Assembly (NCBI RefSeq): GCF_002099425.1
Contig: NW_018343979.1
Coordinates: 3,397,501 to 3,461,500 of the forward strand
Source of the DNA: Phascolarctos cinereus
Taxonomy: Eukaryota; Chordata; Mammalia; Diprotodontia; Phascolarctidae
Length of the DNA stretch: 64,000 nt
Reading direction: 5' to 3'
Made by a program: the position numbers and the translations under genes. The notes under the pieces are model-generated. The model had not been told where the DNA came from, did no database searches, and saw only the letters and a list, made by a program, of their open reading frames with translations. Shown here one piece after another: positions 54,110-64,000 of the stretch. Within the stretch, counting starts at the first letter, position 1. Each line of letters begins with the position of its first letter.

Positions 54110-56915
54110 TAACAATTTATGAAACACACACTCCCTAGTGCTTTCAACTCACTGATTCTGTGCTTCACATCTGTAGTCAAACCTAAGGAGGAAGTACAAT
54201 GTTCTCATCTAATCCTACAGCTAGATTCTCAGTCTGTGTAACTCAATAATGTAATTCCCTGTGGAAGTCTTTGATAGACTTAGATTGAAAATATGGAGCT
54301 CAATTTATCATTGAATGTAGTTAGCTCCATGGGAAGGAAGTATGGGGGAACAAATAGCATTTGGAGTTCCTGTGGCAAAGAACCTTAAAATTTGGGCTGC
54401 ATTTTTCCTTTTATTATGTTAAGTGTTATGTTTGGTTCTGCTTGTATAGAATCAATACAGAGCTCACCAATTTACATGATGGTCATCAAATATGAATTGG
54501 TAAGGCAGCTAAATCACAGAATGTCTTAAAATGAATTCTTCTGTAATTCTCACATACAAATTAACATCCCCTTGAACATCTTTGTACACAGATAAAAAAA
54601 GGTAAATGCCATCATATTTTCAGTCCAGATATTGTTTAAAGTAGTGGTTCTCTACTGTTTTAAAATGTTTCTGCACGGAAACTTGACTTATTTTTCTGGT
54701 TAACCTGATGTTTGTTAGGCACTATCAGCTGTGTTTTGGCACTTCCTAAATGGATGACTATTAAATCAGACTTTAAGAAAACTTAAAACCTCTTAAAACT
54801 GAATATTTACCTTTGTGATTCCCAAGCAATTTGACAAGCTACTTTTAGTTATGTGGAGAAAGCCTTCCTCAATGTTTACATAGGCATGGCTGCTTACTTA
54901 GGAGTAAGATCAATTTTGCCTGATCGGGAAATTATAAAAAAATTATTGGTTAATATCCAGCAAATATCTGTTAATATCAGGCTTTTTCATTTGTATAATG
55001 TCTCTTTGATTTTTAGAAAAGCTGTTCCTTCTTAGCATAAACTTTTTTCTAGTTGAGATGATCAACTCTTTTGAACATTTGTAAAGTGTTGTGAATATGT
55101 AGAGTGCCTTATAAATATTTAATATAAGAGCAAAGTTTTAGTCATGAAAGTGATTTTAACAATAGCATTCTGCATTTATTCTCTGTATTTTACAACTTAA
55201 ATTTACCCATTTGAAAGTTGTTTAGCTTCCTAACCTTTGCCACTGCAGAAGCCAGTTTTTTTAAACTAGTCAGTCTTTCTGACACACTGACACCACTAAA
55301 ATATGTTAAGCTTTTTTTTCATATTATATGAACCAAAGAATAAACCAAGAAGAATTAAGATTACTGCTCCACAGCAATCAGAGACTGTCTCTAGGATATT
55401 AAATAGATGTTTAGAGACCTCTGAGAGGGGTCAGTTCTGACTGTGGAGAATCTTCTTTGAATAAAATTTACCCCTTGGTTTGATGACCCAGAGTTAGTCA
55501 AATAAGTTGATTCTTTTTGCTCCTGAGGGGATTTTTCCAGACTCAGTTCTCCTTATTGGTTTTCCAGTGAGTCGGGCTTGTAACTTGCCTTAGCACCCTT
55601 TTTAATTTTGAGGAGACAGACAATGGTGTAAAAATTGAGAGAAGGTAATACTTATCCTTAAATCTGCCCTCTTGCTAGCAAGGTGAAAATCCTCTTCCGT
55701 CACCAAAACAAATTGTCTTTATCTTTTGGAATTATATGTGATTCATTATGGAATTACACAGGATGATAAATGACCTATCATTCTTGTTATAACTCAGCTT
55801 GATTCCCTACCCTTACATCAGAAAGAATACCAACAATGTGTCTGTAGCTGCAGATAAGAAACTTTGATTTTCTTCTTTAGCTTTTCTTTTTTCCCATGCA
55901 AACTTAAAACCTCTTTCAAGAAGAGATCTAGCTAGTAGGTTCTGGCTGCTAGTATGATCTCTCACAGAGATGCTACCAGATGGCGTTTCACAGGTGAAAG
56001 GAAATTGTCACAAGACAGCCAAGAAACAACTGTGATATGGTTGGAAGATTGCCAGCTGGGTAAGGCCACAGCCATGACAGTAGCTCATTGGAAGACTGAG
56101 GATGGTACATAACAGGAATAGCCTCAGTGTTCAGAAGCCATGCTTATGCTCTCAGAGAGGAAGTGATTCAACCCCCATCCAGAGATTTACACGGGCTCTT
56201 GAGCTTGTATGTTGGGAATGACATCACTATCTGACTTCAACAGCTCTTCAGGGAATAGTAGTAGTCTGAGTGAGAGTATACCTAGCCATTGTGTGACTTA
56301 CTTTGATGTCTCTCATAGTCCAATTCAGTCCTTCTCTAGTTTAGAGTTTGTTTGCTTAAATGCAGCTTAACTTTGGGAGAGTGAGGAATTGACTTTCACG
56401 GTAGATAGTCAAGGAGTTGCCCAAGTGACCTTAGCTGCTAATCCCGTAGAGCTAAGAACTAAAGTTAAGTCAGGTCCCTCATGGTAACAGATAAATGCTG
56501 AACAAATTACCTGTCCTACACATTTCTTCCAGGGCTACCCCTTCTCTTTGGTCTGCATTACCCTAGTTGGGATCTTACAGCATAAAAAACCCTTAGAAAT
56601 TATTTACTTCAGCCACACTTATTTTTATTTATAACCCACCAGCTCCTACCGCTTCAAGGATTACACATACATGTGAACAAGTGATCTTGTCCCTGTCCTT
56701 GCCCTACATGCCCACACCTCTAAGCTCATACCTCTAAGAATTATGCAGGAGAGCTTACTTACCTGTGGGAAAGACATGCTGTTCCCCAGCAGACCAGAAG
56801 TACTTAGCCTTTTGGTAAGAGTAAAACTTCTTCCTGCTCTGGTTAATAGAAACTGACTTCTCTTTCTAAGCTGCTGATGTGTTTGGTGCCGCACAGAGAT
56901 CTATTAGAACTTGGG
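54110..56915. other. 2.8 kb of single-copy-looking intronic sequence
   Basis: No SINE, L1 or L2 landmark was recognised over this whole stretch, which is unusual in this window. A weak 'gtagtggttctctactg' at 54640 recalls a DNA transposon end but nothing supports it further. Confidence 0.5.
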
Positions 56916-56917
56916 AA

Positions 56918-57110
56918 GCAGCATACATAGTATAGGAGGAATACCATAGTTTCAGGACTCAGAGAACCTGGATTTGAATGCTACTTCTTACTACTGGCTT
57001 AATCTAGAATAGGCCCCTTAACATCTCTTGCCCCTAGTTTCTTCATTGGGAAAATGAAGGGTTAGAAATCACCTCTGAGGTTCCTTTCAGCTCTAAATCT
57101 ATAACTCTAT
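56918..57110 (+). repeat. SINE-C
   Basis: 'gaagcagcatacatagtata', 'cctggatttgaatgctactt', 'aaaatgaagggttagaaatc', 'acctctgaggttcctttcag', 'ctctaaatctataactct'. The span 57111-57641 is unrecognised. Confidence 0.85.
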
Positions 57111-57641
57111 GCACAGATTGAATATTTTATAGTTCCGCCCCCCACTTGGTCATCATCTCCCTTGGTGAGGCAGTGAGCCTCTAATGACATCCGTGCCTTT
57201 CTAACCAAATACAGCCGTTCTAATCTCATTATCATCATACATGGGGTTTGATACAAACAAATAATATATATGATCAGGTTTGTCTTTGAGCTCCCAATTG
57301 TCTCTGTCCTAATGATCATGAGCCTTTTAAAATTATTAATGGGTGCTGTTGTTGGTCTGTATTTATAAATTCTGCAGATTATAGCTATTTTGTTAGTGAC
57401 CAACAGAGGCCCTTTCACCTTTTCCCCCCTTCACCTACTGGGCCAATAATTAATGTGTCATTCATTTAGCTCTTTTTTTCCCCCATGACACTCTCAGGTC
57501 ACCATGGAGTCCCCTTGCAGCATCTGGGTCCCTTTATTACTCCTCTTTATATTGTCCTGGTCTTAGCTTACTCTCTTTAGTATCATTAGAAATTTTTATC
57601 TTTTTTCTTTCCCGTCTCCTCAACCTCTTTCTCCACCTCGA

Positions 57642-57755
57642 TGTGCATTGACAGGGAAATGAACCTGGGTCAACTTCTTGCAAGTCAATTAAGTTCACCA
57701 ATATACCACGCTGTGCCCACAGGATATTCTAACAAATGCTGAAAGAAATGTCACT
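57642..57755 (-). repeat. Unclassified tRNA-like repeat, copy 1
   Basis: On the minus strand it reads as a tRNA-like unit: an A-box-like 'tggtatattggtgaacttaa', then a B-box-like 'ggttcatttcc', then 'ctgtcaatgcac'. It is preceded by 'gcatttgttagaatatcct'. Copy 2 is at 58827-58932. The layout resembles a tRNA-Gly-type gene but is too diverged to be a functional tRNA. The tRNA-like part lies at the 3' end of the shared block rather than its head. Confidence 0.5.
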
Positions 57756-57827
57756 CTAATGGAAACACTGAGTATTCTCAAAATTGAAAGAAGTGGACAT
57801 CATAGGTCATGAAAGTGTTCCAATGTG

Positions 57828-58128
57828 ATATCTATATCTATATCTATATCTATATCTATATCTATATCTATATCTATATCTATATCTATATCTATATCTA
57901 TGTCTATGTCTATGTCTATGTCTATGTCTATGTCTATGTCTATGTCTATGTCTATGCCATCTATATCTATATCTATATCTATATCTATATCTATATCTAT
58001 ATCTATATCTATATCTATATCTATATCTATATCTATATCTATATCTATATCTATATCTATATCTATATCTATATCTATAATCTATCTATATCTATAATCT
58101 ATCTATATCTATATCTATATCTATATCT
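57828..58128. repeat. (TATATC)n hexanucleotide array with an internal (TATGTC)n block
   Basis: About 300 bp: TATATC/ATCTAT units to about 57898, a pure block of about 10 TATGTC units (57898-57957), a 'cc' break, then TATATC units to the end with three 'aatctatc' interruptions near 58078-58110. The unit is six bases, so all three plus-strand frames repeat. Two stay open as Tyr-Ile or Ile-Ser polymers, which is not coding evidence. Confidence 0.98.
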
Positions 58129-58189
58129 AGGAAGAAAAGTATGAAATTTCAGTTTGCTTTCATCTACAAATTTTGAGAAAATTATGTAT

Positions 58190-58400
58190 GGCTTAGTAGA
58201 TAGAGTCCTGGACGTGGTCAGGACATCCTAGGTTCTTCTACTCTTGCCTCTGATTTTATTTGCTGTATGATCCTAGTCAAGTCAATCTCTTTGTGCCTCA
58301 ACTTCCTTTTTTTTTAATAGGCATAATAACTTACATGGTTGTTGTAAGGATCAAATGAAATAACAGCATTTTATGTTATTAGACAGAGATTTACTAAAAT
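58190..58400 (+). repeat. SINE-C
   Basis: 'ggcttagtagatagagtcct', 'tgctgtatgatcctagtcaa', 'tctttgtgcctcaacttcct', tail 'tggttgttgtaaggatcaaa'. The span 58401-58826 is unrecognised. Confidence 0.78.
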
Positions 58401-58826
58401 GTCCCAAAGTTAGCTCCATAATCATAATTTATCGTCAGTAAAAAATATGCTATTACTATTGGGTGACACTTGTATTTTGGGGAAAAAAAGGCTAGATTAT
58501 TAAGGGAATTGCATTAAAGAATTGAAACAGTAGTCAAGAAAGACTGCCAGTAGGATGGAGAAGAGGGGCCATCACTCCAGCACTCATGGTATTGGGCTGT
58601 TCATTTTCTAAATATGTTATTATGCAGAATATATACTGCTTTTGTGAAAGTATAATGATACAATTAGAAAATTATCATTATCAATTATACTTTAGTTTAA
58701 TAAGGTGGGGATTTAGTATCTTCCCCAACATAGCTCCAGTAATTCCCCCCCCCATAACTCCATACATTGCCATAGGGAGTCGCACAAGTAGGGATGGAAT
58801 TTAATTCATAGCCTTAGGGGTACAGA

Positions 58827-58932
58827 AGTGCAATGACAGGGAAATGAATGTGAGTCAATGGCTTGGAATTAAGATCACTGGTATACTGCACTAGACCTGT
58901 AAGATATTTCAACAAATGCAGGAAGACATTTG
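58827..58932 (-). repeat. Unclassified tRNA-like repeat, copy 2
   Basis: Same family and orientation as 57642-57755. Shared plus-strand landmarks are 'tgacagggaaatgaa', 'gtcaa', 'aattaag-tcac', 'tatac' and 'aacaaatgc'. Both copies end at the same 'tgca-tgacaggg' edge. The span 58933-59279 is unrecognised. Confidence 0.5.
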
Positions 58933-59279
58933 ATTTATTATCTGTGATATTTTATTTGTATATAACATAGAGCCACATAATATAAACACAAAATCCTTTT
59001 AAAAAGTCAATGCCATGAAGTGTGAGGCTTTTAATTAGGGCATTCCCGGTATCTGTGGGACATAATTAAGGAACCAGCATCTGAGATTGTGATTGGAGAA
59101 TATGAGAAGAAGCAGGGAGTCTTGAGGCAAACTTTGCCTTTTTCACAATATTGCCTGTGGTTAGTCTTGGCAACAGCTTCTTACTTCCCAGCACCATGAA
59201 GTTCCTGGGATTTCTTTATCTCTGTACCCAAGGCTGTTTTTCACATCATCCTATATTAATATTTGCTAACATAACAGTT

Positions 59280-59510
59280 AGAATTTATGTAGGACTTTAA
59301 AGTTTTCAAAGTGTTTTTTAAAAATAGTCTATCACCTTATCCTCTTGACAACCCTGGGAAATACGTGATGTTATTCTCATTTTATAGATAGGAGAAGGGA
59401 CCAGACAGAGGTCAGATGACTTGCCTAAGGTCATATAGTTTGTAAGTAGCTAAGGCCGGCCTGTGAATTCCTGACTCCAGGTCTAGCACTCTATCCACCA
59501 TAAAACCTAG
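59280..59510 (-). repeat. SINE-C, reverse orientation
   Basis: 'gttagaatttatgtaggact', 'gacaaccctgggaaatacgt', 'gatgacttgcctaaggtcat', 'tccaggtctagcactctatc'. Confidence 0.82.
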
Positions 59511-59715
59511 GAATTTCAGTTTTTGGCAAAATGAAATCAATTCCTGAGGCTCTTTTCCCATCACCTCACTGTGTAATCTTGGTGAAATCACTTAACTCCT
59601 TAGAGTTTCAATTTCCCTGAGAAGTAGCCTGTATGAATGAAAAGAGCATTGGATTTGGAAAGATATATGCAAATGCACATATAGATATTTGTGTAGGTAT
59701 GTGCGTCTGTATGGG

Positions 59716-59962
59716 GAAACTAGGTGGCACAGTGGATAGAATATCAGACTTGGAGTCATGAAGATTCTTCTTTGTAAGTTCAAATCTGCCCTTAGACACT
59801 TATTAGCTATGTGATCCTGGGCAAGTCACTTAACCCTTTTTGCCTCAATTCCTCATCTGCGAAATGCGCTGGAAAAGGAAATGGCAAACCACTCTACTAT
59901 CTTTTCAAAGAAAACCTCAAGAAGAGTTGGATATGACTGAAATAACTCAACAACAATAAAAT
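59716..59962 (+). repeat. SINE-A, full length
   Basis: 'ggaaactaggtggcacagtg', 'gttcaaatctgcccttagac', 'gggcaagtcacttaaccctt', 'ggaaatggcaaaccactcta', tail 'gactgaaataactcaacaac'. Confidence 0.92.
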
Positions 59963-60079
59963 ATGTACATGTATATATGCATATGCATATATGTATGTGT
60001 CTGCATATATGTGCATATATGCACACACATGCACACACATGTATCCAGGAAATATTAGATCAGTCTCTCTGTCTCTCTC

Positions 60080-60082
60080 CAT

Positions 60083-60134
<52 letters not shown>
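60080..60134. repeat. (AC)n microsatellite
   Basis: About 26 uninterrupted AC units. TA/CA-rich sequence also occurs at 59960-60045. Confidence 0.97.
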
Positions 60135-60136
<2 letters not shown>

Positions 60137-60244
60137 AAAGATGATAGAGTGCTTTCCAGGTGTGGCACCTCTCACAATTACACTTTATTGTAAACATATC
60201 CATTTGCTTAATAAGAAGTCAAAAGAAATTATAATATCTGTACT

Positions 60245-60425
60245 AATATATTAAATATATGTATACATACACATCTGTGTGCATATACACACAATACAAA
60301 CACATGCAAATATATACACATATACCTGTCTATATGTGTATGTGTGCATGAATGTGTACACATGCATACATGTGTATATATGTATGTGTGAAAACACACA
60401 TTTGTACACATATGCATTTACGTAT
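60245..60425. repeat. TA/CA/TG-rich low-complexity sequence
   Basis: Mixed 'acacaca', 'tatata' and 'tgtgtatg' blocks. Confidence 0.85.
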
Positions 60426-60574
60426 GATTTAATATATTCATAGCAATATTATTATTTCTTTTGACTTCTTGCTAAGTACATGTTTATGCTTAAGATAAAA
60501 AAGTATCATGAGAAGTGTCACCTGGAATGTATTTTATCATCTTTGCCCCTAAGATTCCTTGTCTTTTTTTGATA

Positions 60575-60825
60575 TTCATTGCAGGTATAGTTTCTTCACA
60601 AAACCTTCCCTCATCCTTCCATTTCTTAGTTCTCTTTGTCTCAATTTGCTTCATACTATAATTACTCATATACATATAATATCTCCTTAGTAGAATGTAA
60701 GCTTCTTGAAGACAATGACTATTTAATCATTTTTCTTTATTCCTGTAGAGTCTAGAACACTGCTTTGTACATAGTAGGTACTTATTAAGTGTTTATTAAA
60801 TTGAATTGAATGAAATATAGGTCTC
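60575..60825 (+). repeat. L2 LINE 3' end
   Basis: 'cttcacaaaaccttccctca', 'agaatgtaagcttcttgaag', 'ctttgtacatagtaggtact', 'taagtgtttattaaattgaa'. The span 60826-61126 is unrecognised. Confidence 0.85.
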
Positions 60826-61126
60826 CCATGTGCTGCTTTTGGTGCTCTGCATCAAATTTGTTTCATGCATGTATTTGGATAATGACAATGCTAATGTTCA
60901 CAGTCACTGACTCACTGTGAAACATTCTTCAGAGAACCAAATTTGTCATGTTCACCGCTGTCACTGGGGTTGCCCTTGGGTGACATCAGGCCCAGGGCCT
61001 TCAAAAGGTCTGTGATTTAATTTATGAGGATTCTTCCTTCATTAATGCAATGAGATCTCAAATTACAGTCTCTCCATGGTCTTAAGTTGCCAGTTTAAAT
61101 GAATTGCTGTAGATCATCTACACATA

Positions 61127-61310
<184 letters not shown>

Positions 61311-61419
61311 CACACATGCATATATCCTATATGTTAATGGGACAGTCTGTATATCAATTCCATTGTTTAGAACCTTGGGTTCAGATTTGTACTCTGATCA
61401 AGGCAGAATTCTGTGGGAT

Positions 61420-61600
61420 AGGAAGCAACTTTCTTAATTCCTTTGACTCTCTCTTTCCTCCCTATAAAATGGGAAAAAATAATACCTGACAATGTTGTTG
61501 AGAGGATCAAAAGAAACTATGTATGTAAAATACTTTTAATAATAAAAGCAATAAAATAAAAAGTAAAAAAATAAAAAAATAAGGCAAACCTTAAAACATA
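61420..61600 (+). repeat. SINE-C 3' half with A-rich extension
   Basis: 'ctccctataaaatgggaaaa', 'atgttgttgagaggatcaaa', then an (aataaa)-rich tail to about 61600. Confidence 0.7.
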
Positions 61601-61724
61601 ATATTATATATCAGGTATTAACCTTATTCCCCATTGGTTTGCTGGCAAATCCATCTCCTTCCCAAAAGGTACCTCCTTTGATTAGAATCACAGAATCAAC
61701 TTGAGAATAGTATAATTTGAGACC

Positions 61725-61905
61725 TGGATTAGCCCTGTGCTTTAGGAAGATTATCTTGGCAACTGTGAGGAGGATGGACTAGAGAAAGTATAGACTAGAA
61801 ACAGGGAAACTATTTAGGAACCTAGTGCAATATTTCTGAGAAGTGATCAAAGACTGAACTTAGATGGTGCCTGTGTAAAAGGAGAGAAGGGGATAGTTGT
61901 GTAAT
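61725..61905 (-). repeat. L2 LINE fragment, reverse orientation
   Basis: 'gctttaggaagattatcttg', 'gaggaggatggactagagaa', 'gaacctagtgcaatatttct', 'gatggtgcctgtgtaaaag'. Confidence 0.75.
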
Positions 61906-63620
61906 TTACTGCACAGCTTCTGGGTTGCCCCAGCAGAATGGAATCTGGGTGTAGAGCAATTACTTCAATTTATTAGAAGAACAATTTTGGTTTTCCCAAT
62001 CAAAAATTGATATCAATACTTTGAAGCTGTGTGGGGTGTCTCACCAAAGAATATCAGGAGGTTTTAGCAGGTCATTTTAACTAATGTAACTTAGCTCCGT
62101 GTTTGTGGAAAGAATATTGAGCTTCAATAGAAAGAGAAGAGAAAAAAAAATCCAAAACACCATTGATATTTGTCACATTTGTTTGATTAGGGTAACCATG
62201 GGAACTGGAAACATCTAAGAATGTCAGTATAAGCAAGGATTGTGTTTTCTTTTTATTCATTTGGGGAGAATTTTTTGGAAGAGGAGAGTGGAGCTAATGA
62301 TAGTGTTGTCTCCCCCCTGCAAAAAAAAAGGAAAGAAAGAAAAGGTCAGTGAAGAATTTACATAAATGAACAGAAGAGAATAGAAAGAAATTCAGATTCA
62401 AAAGATAATGAGCAGTAGGTAATAAAGATATGTGGTTCCATATAAAATCCTCTTTTTCTGTTTTTTTCATATGAAAATGTTCTTTTTTATTTGTGAAATT
62501 CAGAATTAAGAAAAAAAAGAAAAAAGAAAGCCCATCAGGATGTCAAACAGTTGTAATTAGCACACTTAATTATAAGTTAAATCCTTGTGAATAAAAATTT
62601 CAATGATAAATTTTTAAAAAGTCAACACAAGATTAAGTAAATATGACTTTTTGATCCTTTATGAAAATAAGTCTGTGAAGCTAAGTAGAACAAGAAATAT
62701 TTGCTGATGCCTAGAATAGCTATGACTGGGTTTTATTTATAGTGAGTACAAGGTTAAAAATCAAAGCCTAAGGAGGAGACTTCTAATTTTTGATCCCTAT
62801 TAGTATTATTTTCTTTGAGAGTTGTCATATTCTTTTTCAGAATTCTTTAACAGCCTCCAGTTCCTGATCCAAAACTCTAACTATGAATTTTAAAATTTAT
62901 GACCTTTTCCTATCACCACCCTAACTTTTCTGCACTCAGATATGTTTATTTATTGGTCTCTGATTATTTTCCTGACCCGTTCTCTGTTTTGACTTGTACC
63001 ACTTTGCATGATTCCCTAAACTCCAGCTGCCCCAAAGTACCCAATATGGAGATAGCATGGTCGCTACTGGCAGAAGATTTGACTGGAATGAAACTAGCTT
63101 TGGGAACGTAATGAGTTGGCTTTTTAACAGGCTGTATACAGGCTCTCTGTCATGCTTCCATTTCCAACTGCCTAAAACAGCACCAGATACTGTCAGCACC
63201 TCAAATGAATGAACAAAGGGATACAGCCATCAGCAGGGAGATTTTGCTTAAGAGCAAATCTTTCCCTTTACAGAAGGCCCCAGAACCAAGCTGTTGGATG
63301 TGGTTACATAGAATGCAGCACCCTCTGCAGGGCCTCACTTCTCACTTGGCTGGCTCCGTTGAACTGATCTTCAATGACATCAAGGGAGAGTGTGTGCCAA
63401 GGACTTAAGAGCATGGCCACGACTTGGGATACTGTTTTCTAGACCAAGTGGTGAAAAGCTCCATCCTCTTCAATACCTGCCTAAACTTCTTAAGGCTCGT
63501 TTTCTTACTTACAGTTTTTGCCATGTTTGAATAAAAACTCAAATCATTATAGTGCTTTCAAGCCTCCAATGTGCTTTCCCAACAATATCGCTATGAGGGA
63601 GGTAGCATATGTGGTTAAGG
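61906..63620. other. 1.7 kb of single-copy-looking intronic sequence
   Basis: No repeat landmarks and only short, featureless open frames (for example 62899-63111 plus, 62936-63199 minus). With 54110-56915 this is the cleanest intronic DNA here. Confidence 0.5.
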
Positions 63621-63713
63621 AGCAGTGTGGAATAATGGATAGAGTGAAGGACTTGGTTTTAGTAAGGAAGACCTAGTGTCAAATCTAACCTCATATATTT
63701 ACCACCTATGTGT

Positions 63714-63960
63714 GTCATCCATAAACATTTATTAAGCTCTTACTGTGTACCAGGCACTGGTTTAAGCTCTGGGTACACAAAGAGGAAAAAGACAGTCTCA
63801 GATCTCAAAAAGCTCACAATCTAGGGGTAGCTAGGTGGTGCAATGGATAGAGCACCAGCCTTGGAGTCAGGAAGATCTGAGCTCAAATTTGGCCTCAGAC
63901 ATTTACTAGCTGTGTGACCTTAAGCAGGTAACAAAAAAAAAAAAGCTCACAGTTTGATGG
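63714..63960 (-). repeat. L2 LINE tail inside the SINE-C
   Basis: 'taaacatttattaagctctt', 'tgtgtaccaggcactggttt', 'agacagtctcagatctcaaa'. It continues after the SINE-B at 63941-63960. Confidence 0.75.
63823..63940 (+). repeat. SINE-B inside the L2 tail, with target-site duplication
   Basis: 'gggtagctaggtggtgcaat', 'cttggagtcaggaagatctg', 'ctagctgtgtgaccttaagc', then a 12-base A-run. It is flanked by 'aaagctcacaatct' (63809-63822) and 'aaagctcacagttt' (63942-63955). Confidence 0.92.
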
Positions 63961-64000
63961 ATCTATATGACCTTGGGCAAATCATTAACCTCCTTGAGCT

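Larger units (their letters stand above)
63621..64000 (+). repeat. SINE-C split by nested insertions, runs off the window
   Basis: The first half (63621-63713) reads 'agcagtgtggaataatggat' to 'ttaccacctatgtg'. It resumes at about 63961 with 'atctatatgaccttgggcaa' and 'atcattaacctccttgagct'. The interrupting 250 bp is an L2 tail that itself holds a SINE-B. Confidence 0.82.

Noticed and set aside
57642-57717. Functional tRNA gene on the minus strand
   Set aside because: A- and B-box-like parts are visible but the acceptor and anticodon stems do not pair well, and a second diverged copy nearby indicates a repeat.
57828-58128. CRISPR-like array
   Set aside because: Units are contiguous hexamers without spacers, in a vertebrate intron. 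This is a simple satellite.
57809-58144. 111-codon Tyr-Ile frame
   Set aside because: A six-base repeat keeps frames open indefinitely. No coding content.

Overview
The window is eukaryotic and almost certainly marsupial. One gene is recognisable, and the rest is dense, mostly old, interspersed repeat. The lineage call rests on abundant tRNA-derived SINEs with marsupial-type bodies (one kind ending in an RTE/BovB-like tail), a BovB/RTE LINE fragment, marsupial-type L1 3' ends and many L2/CR1 pieces. This was judged by eye against remembered families, so subfamily names are deliberately loose.

The gene is CLVS2 (clavesin-2) on the plus strand, a neuronal CRAL-TRIO lipid-binding protein. A GC-rich CpG island (about 19540-20160) marks the likely promoter and 5' UTR. 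The first coding exon is 21146-21534, followed by a 32.4 kb intron and a second coding exon at 53934-54108. The gene runs off the right edge inside the next intron. The two exons join in frame and encode residues 1-188 of a protein of about 327. No other host protein-coding gene is supported.

Layout. 1-19 kb (upstream intergenic): L2 fragments in both orientations, SINEs, copies of a hAT-like element, a degraded near-full-length 7SL RNA pseudogene (5570-5875), a candidate old solo LTR, an L1-inside-L1 nest (11468-15598) and a palindromic foldback DNA element (15628-15804). 19-21.5 kb: CLVS2 promoter region, leader and first coding exon. 21.5-53.9 kb (intron): BovB/RTE fragment (24518-25152), long L2 pieces (39850-41255, 48345-49080), a three-layer nest at 37636-38712 and several large microsatellites. 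54-64 kb (next intron): comparatively unique sequence, a 300 bp hexanucleotide array and a second nest at 63621-64000.

SINE labels used below. SINE-A is about 250 bp: a tRNA-derived head, the tract 'gcaagtcacttaaccctg', and a tail resembling the RTE/BovB 3' end. SINE-B is about 140 bp with the same kind of head and a homopolymer tail; several copies have clear target-site duplications. SINE-C is the older MIR-like CORE-SINE with 'cctcagtttcctcatctgtaaaatg'-type cores. No new gene system was found. The most interesting material is nested retrotransposon structure, an internally deleted L1, two unclassified repeat pairs (one tRNA-like) and possible small upstream ORFs in the CLVS2 leader.
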